This document shows positions 63,905-64,000 of a DNA stretch of 64,000 nucleotides, piece by piece; position 1 is the first letter of the stretch; each line of letters begins with the position of its first letter. The stretch spans positions 17,002,879 through 17,066,878 of the forward strand of contig NC_071329.1 in the NCBI RefSeq assembly GCF_010183535.1, given 5' to 3'. The DNA comes from Caenorhabditis remanei. Taxonomy: Eukaryota; Nematoda; Chromadorea; Rhabditida; Rhabditidae. Position numbers and translations under genes: made by a program. The notes beneath the pieces were generated by a model. It worked only from the letters and a program-made list of their open reading frames with translations, was not told the DNA's origin and did not search any database.

Positions 63905-64000
63905 CAAGTGTTTGGAGATGCGGCAAACTGTCCATAAATTTGGTTATACGGTACTTTCGACTACGGGAAGTCCATTTCTGCCATCAAAACCGGCTAAATG
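63905..64000. mobile_element. Half copy of the gene-G-intron foldback repeat, cut by the window edge
   Basis: GTACTTTCGACTACGGGAAG and CCATCAAAACCGGCTAAATG match 21965-22025 and the complement of its partner arm. It continues beyond the window. Confidence 0.55.

Overview
The window looks like an arm-type region of a Caenorhabditis-like nematode chromosome. The evidence is short introns (about 43-60 bases) ending in TTTTCAG, AG acceptors placed just before start codons as in SL1 trans-splicing, a srz-type serpentine receptor, an unkempt-family CCCH protein, and a very large local expansion of BTB-domain genes. The species cannot be named from the sequence alone. All exon boundaries were derived by reading splice sites and checking phase by hand. 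No transcript or database evidence was available.

Layout. 1-2.0 kb holds an IS630/Tc1-mariner-type transposase gene (-). 2.1-3.8 kb holds repeated modules and the 3' part of an unidentified gene. 4.1-15.3 kb is a minus-strand tandem array of six potassium-channel-tetramerisation-type (T1/KCTD-like) BTB genes: three intact (A, B, D), two broken (C, E) and one C-terminally truncated (F). A 1.96-kb foldback transposon carrying a Thr/Ser-rich ORF sits inside this array. 17.4-21.0 kb holds the 11-exon unkempt homologue (+). 21.3-24.8 kb holds two further T1-BTB genes (+) whose N termini look like signal peptides. 25.7-27.4 kb holds a MATH-BTB gene (+), followed by a convergent srz-like receptor (27.5-29.1 kb, -). 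29.7-30.3 kb is a CR1-like LINE fragment. 30.3-61.9 kb holds fourteen BTB genes (J-W): J-O (-), P (+), Q-U (-), V-W (+). 62.3-63.2 kb holds a secreted-type gene with a one-base frameshift.

The fourteen BTB genes share one plan: a variable N-terminal extension, a BTB fold split by introns in phases 0, 1 and 0, then a short C-terminal segment with a conserved LLxKSLEL or LLFNKxMEL motif, and finally a divergent tail (Pro/Ala-rich, SR-rich or Asn-rich). By analogy with MEL-26 and the bath genes of C. elegans they could be CUL-3 substrate adaptors, but that is inference. Gene birth and decay are visible throughout: pseudogenes, an intron loss (O), an exon relic (Q), tail truncations (F, Q) and introns packed with transposons.

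The most striking structure is the set of foldback elements with perfect 8-bp target duplications. Three share GGCTCT...AGAGCC ends, and one of these carries a gene and has a matching empty paralogous site in the window. A fourth, with CAGTG ends typical of hAT elements, landed on a 5' splice site and duplicated it, so that it lies inside an intron.
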